Shown here in pieces: positions 25,958 to 27,550 of a stretch of DNA of 27,550 bases. The notes beneath the pieces are model-generated. The model saw only the letters and a program-made list of their open reading frames with translations, did no database searches and was not told the DNA's origin. The stretch is taken from the NCBI GenBank assembly GCA_964501945.1, contig CAZCTY010000012.1, positions 1 through 27,550 on the forward strand, written 5' to 3'. Numbering within the stretch: position 1 is the first letter of the stretch; every line of letters begins with the position of its first letter. Source of the stretch: 21-14-0-10-32-9 sp964501945. GTDB taxonomy: Archaea > Nanobdellota > Nanobdellia > Woesearchaeales > 21-14-0-10-32-9. The position numbers and the translations under genes are program-made.

Positions 25958-26425
25958 TTATTTTAAATTCCATTTATCGTCTAATACGTAGTGTAGGTTT
26001 TTTATTATTTTGCCACCGTTTTGTTTGTTATATTCTTCAAATGAAACTAATGATTCGCCTATTGCAAGAGGTTTATCATTTTTTTCATCCACTACAACGA
26101 CTAAATCTTCTTTTTTTATTGTCTCCTCGAATTTAGTTATGCCCGGTTTCATTATGTCCGCACCGTTACACACAAATTTCACAGCGCCCATATCCACTAC
26201 TACTTTTTTCAAGAATTGGTCTTTGTAAATTATTTTTAGAAACGGGACTAATTTTTCTTCATGATAAAAAAAGAAAGGTTCTCTGTTAACAAGTATGTGT
26301 TTGATAGGCTCTTTAGTTATTTGTGCAAAGTCTTTTTTAGATAAAAATTCTCGCCCGTATAGTTTTTTTGTATCTTCGTTTATTTTTTTTATGTCTGATT
26401 TGCTTAACGTTTTTGTTGCCATCAT
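25958..26425 (-). CDS. PUA-domain RNA-binding protein (MCT-1-like)
   Basis: 155 residues. An N-terminal alpha/beta part (about 1-75) precedes a PUA domain starting at VVVDMGAVKFVCNGADIMKPGI, the diagnostic run of the archaeal and MCTS1/DENR-related group. It continues with EDLVVVVDEKNDKPLAIGESL. PUA domains bind structured RNA such as tRNA or rRNA; MCT-1 relatives act on ribosomes in initiation or recycling. Two consecutive ATGs occur; either could be the start. TTTTATATC lies about 20 bases upstream. It is divergent from the uS15 transcript, fitting a translation-related locus. Confidence 0.88.
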   Translation of the reverse strand: MMATKTLSKSDIKKINEDTKKLYGREFLSKKDFAQITKEPIKHILVNREPFFFYHEEKLVPFLKIIYKDQFLKKVVVDMGAVKFVCNGADIMKPGITKFEETIKKEDLVVVVDEKNDKPLAIGESLVSFEEYNKQNGGKIIKNLHYVLDDKWNLK

Positions 26426-26487
26426 AACCTAATAATCAGTGCTGATATAAAAACATTTATAAAAAAAAGGTCTTTTCTCTCTCTTTG

Positions 26488-26604
26488 ATGGATGAGCAGG
26501 TCTTCAAAGAGGCTTTCTCAAACCGGAGAATTGAAAACGTTTGTTTTTTTGATTCGAACTCAAATAAGAGTTTTTTTTCTCCGATAATTTCCATTAAAAT
26601 ATAA
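26488..26604 (+). CDS. Candidate 38-aa leader ORF upstream of uS15
   Basis: An ATG-to-TAA frame just upstream of the uS15 gene. TTATAAAA at 26455-26462 is a TATA box whose start site would be within a few bases of this ATG, making it leaderless. The product begins MDEQVFKEAFSNRR and ends in a Phe/Ser/Ile-rich part. The segment is also rich in hairpins (26481-26511, 26515-26530, 26557-26572), so it may be a regulatory leader RNA instead of, or as well as, a coding sequence. Codon use differs from its neighbours (several C-ending codons). Confidence 0.35.
   Translation: MDEQVFKEAFSNRRIENVCFFDSNSNKSFFSPIISIKI
26557..26578 (+). terminator. Hairpin plus T8, possible attenuator before uS15
   Basis: AACTC-AAATAA-GAGTT forms a five-pair stem whose last bases run into eight Ts. 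In archaea a T tract alone can terminate, so this could stop some transcripts before uS15. Confidence 0.35.
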
Positions 26605-26621
26605 AATAAAGGTGATATGTT

Positions 26622-27080
26622 ATGGCAAGAATGCATTCAAGAGCAAAAGGAGTTTCAGGAAGTAAAAAGCCTATTAAAAAAGCTGTTCCTGGTTGGTTAA
26701 AATATACTGCTAAAGAAGCTGAGCTTTTAGTTGTAAAGTATGCTAAAGAAGATAAGAACGCTAGCGAGATAGGTATTTTGCTTAGGGATCAGTATGGAAT
26801 TCCTGATATTAAGTTAATTACTGGTAAAAGTATTAATCAAATTCTTGAGGATAAAAAATTAAAACCTGAATTACCAGAGGATTTTTTGGCTTTAATTAAG
26901 CGTTCTGTTTTATTGAGAAAGCACTTAGAGACTAACACTAAGGATATGTCTGCTAAGCGTGGCTTGCAATTAACTGATTCTAAGATTAGAAGGCTTGCTA
27001 AATATTATAAGCGTAAAGGTATGCTTGATGTTAAGTGGCGTTATAATCCTGATCAGTTCAAAATGTATGCTCAGGAATAA
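26622..27080 (+). CDS. rps15: Small ribosomal subunit protein uS15 (S15P/S13e)
   Basis: 152 residues, the archaeal/eukaryotic long form with the N-terminal extension MARMHSRAKGVSGSKKP that bacterial S15 lacks. It binds 16S rRNA at the central domain and is a primary assembly protein. Seen: PGWLKYTAKEAELLVVKYAKE, the NASEIGILLRDQYGIPDIK region, and the conserved C-terminal LTDSKIRRLAKYYKRKG. AAAGGTGATATGTT precedes the ATG, so it is translated with a Shine-Dalgarno site and a leader, unlike many neighbours. Followed by long T tracts (27081-27113). Confidence 0.98.
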   Translation: MARMHSRAKGVSGSKKPIKKAVPGWLKYTAKEAELLVVKYAKEDKNASEIGILLRDQYGIPDIKLITGKSINQILEDKKLKPELPEDFLALIKRSVLLRKHLETNTKDMSAKRGLQLTDSKIRRLAKYYKRKGMLDVKWRYNPDQFKMYAQE

Positions 27081-27221
27081 TTTTTTTTCTTTTTTTCTTT
27101 TTTAATTTCAAAATTTTAATATTTCTATTAAAGTAATAACCTAACACCACGAAGCATAAATACTTCTAAGCAGTAGTAAAATTAAAAAAATTTATATATA
27201 GACTCAAATTTGTTTTCTATA
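27081..27221. other. Composition switch zone
   Basis: The first half is T-rich (uS15 terminator tracts), the second half A-rich. Upstream of this point the top strand is T-rich through all genes; downstream it is A-rich with C over G within a same-strand gene. No hairpin, repeat cluster or gene was found in it. Confidence 0.5.
27191..27200 (+). promoter_or_regulatory. TATA box for the last gene
   Basis: TTTATATATA ends 21 bases before the ATG at 27222, with no Shine-Dalgarno site, so a leaderless transcript is expected. Confidence 0.6.
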
Positions 27222-27550
27222 ATGAACAAGTTTGGTTTTAAAAAAAGTTTAATTGAACATTTACAAGAACACAACTACAACACAAAAGGTTTTAGACGCG
27301 AAGAAATTTTGTCAAGAATCACAAGCAGCCCTCCAACCAAAGGCATGGTAAGATGCGCAATTAGTGAATTAATGGTCCTTAATGCATTAAAGGAATATGG
27401 ATTTGTGTTTTTTTCGAAGAAAGATTTCTCAAATTCAAAATACAAAGCAGTAGAACACCAGCAAAATTTAAAATTTTTTGATTACTTAACTCCCGTTGTA
27501 GAATTTGATTTTTTTGGAAAACACGAATCAGACGTTTATGCTATCGAAGT
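27222..27550 (+). CDS. Unrecognised protein with N-terminal wHTH-like region, cut by window end
   Basis: 109 codons are visible and the frame is open at the edge. Residues about 5-60 (KKSLIEHLQEHNY, FRREEILSRI, MVRCAISELMVLNALKEYGF) have the helix spacing of a winged helix. A more beta-like part with EFDFFGKHESDVYAIE follows. It is not one of the families I know. Codons end often in A or C (CAA, AAC, ACA), opposite to the other top-strand genes. The gene therefore lies beyond a strand-composition switch or was acquired. Confidence 0.6.
   Translation, partial: MNKFGFKKSLIEHLQEHNYNTKGFRREEILSRITSSPPTKGMVRCAISELMVLNALKEYGFVFFSKKDFSNSKYKAVEHQQNLKFFDYLTPVVEFDFFGKHESDVYAIE

Noticed and set aside
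26481..26530. C/D box guide RNA suggested by TGATGGATGAG
   Set aside because: The C box has an extra base and no CUGA D box exists in the segment.
26548..26564. tRNA T-arm-like stem-loop TTTGA-TTCGAAC-TCAAA
   Set aside because: No acceptor partner, D-arm or anticodon arm fits upstream; the CTCTTTG stretch pairs locally with CAAAGAG instead.

Overview
The window reads as a stretch of an AT-rich archaeal chromosome. The evidence is a uS15 of the archaeal/eukaryotic S13e type, a two-ring CDC48/VAT ATPase with a VAT-type N domain, a Hel308-family helicase (C-terminal part only), an MCT-1-like PUA protein, an archaeal-type RNase P RNA, TATA boxes about 25 bases before many start codons (leaderless genes), and GGTG Shine-Dalgarno sites in front of others. 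Small gene size, several micro-genes and an apparently split helicase suggest a DPANN-type lineage (Woesearchaeota/Pacearchaeota-like). That placement is inference. No tRNA, 5S/16S/23S rRNA, transposase or CRISPR array was seen.

Layout. 0-3.7 kb: patatin-like lipase, nucleotidyltransferase-fold protein, TatD hydrolase, a TrmB-like regulator divergent from a 19-codon micro-gene with a shared pair of direct repeats, and a zinc-ribbon protein. 3.7-6.3 kb: pyruvate, phosphate dikinase. 6.4-7.75 kb: a perfect 676-bp tandem duplication carrying a small secreted protein twice. 7.8-8.7 kb: a PH-domain membrane protein and, on the other strand, an unlisted operon of three tiny genes with strong GGTG sites. 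8.8-11.6 kb: a two-gene ABC exporter with a large coiled-coil ectodomain. 11.7-12.8 kb: a possible membrane micropeptide, a SecB-like conserved protein and a nitroreductase. 13-18.2 kb: CDC48 and a P2-type cation ATPase. 18.3-19.7 kb: an anchored surface protein with a calcium-loop motif, then RNase P RNA. 19.7-22.6 kb: two overlapping GT-C-type membrane glycosyltransferase genes. 22.7-24.3 kb: Hel308 lacking its first RecA domain. 24.3-26.4 kb: HIT protein, a PD-(D/E)XK nuclease-like gene with no ATG/GTG/TTG start, an HD hydrolase of the MESH1/SpoT type, and a PUA protein. 26.45-27.55 kb: a small leader ORF, uS15, and the start of an unrecognised winged-helix-like gene.

The top strand is strongly T-rich (and G over C) from the start to about 27.1 kb whichever strand is coding, so top-strand genes use T-ending codons and bottom-strand genes use A- or C-ending codons. 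The bias flips at about 27.1 kb, just after uS15, which may mark a replication-related boundary (the sign fits a terminus) or the edge of an inverted or acquired segment.

The genes are mostly housekeeping: central carbon metabolism (ppdK), proteolysis/unfolding (CDC48), translation and RNA processing (uS15, PUA, RNase P), repair (Hel308, nuclease, TatD), and envelope functions (ABC exporter, P-type ATPase, GT-C enzymes, secreted proteins). The unusual material is in the short gaps: micro-genes, a non-standard start codon, a recent duplication and a split helicase.
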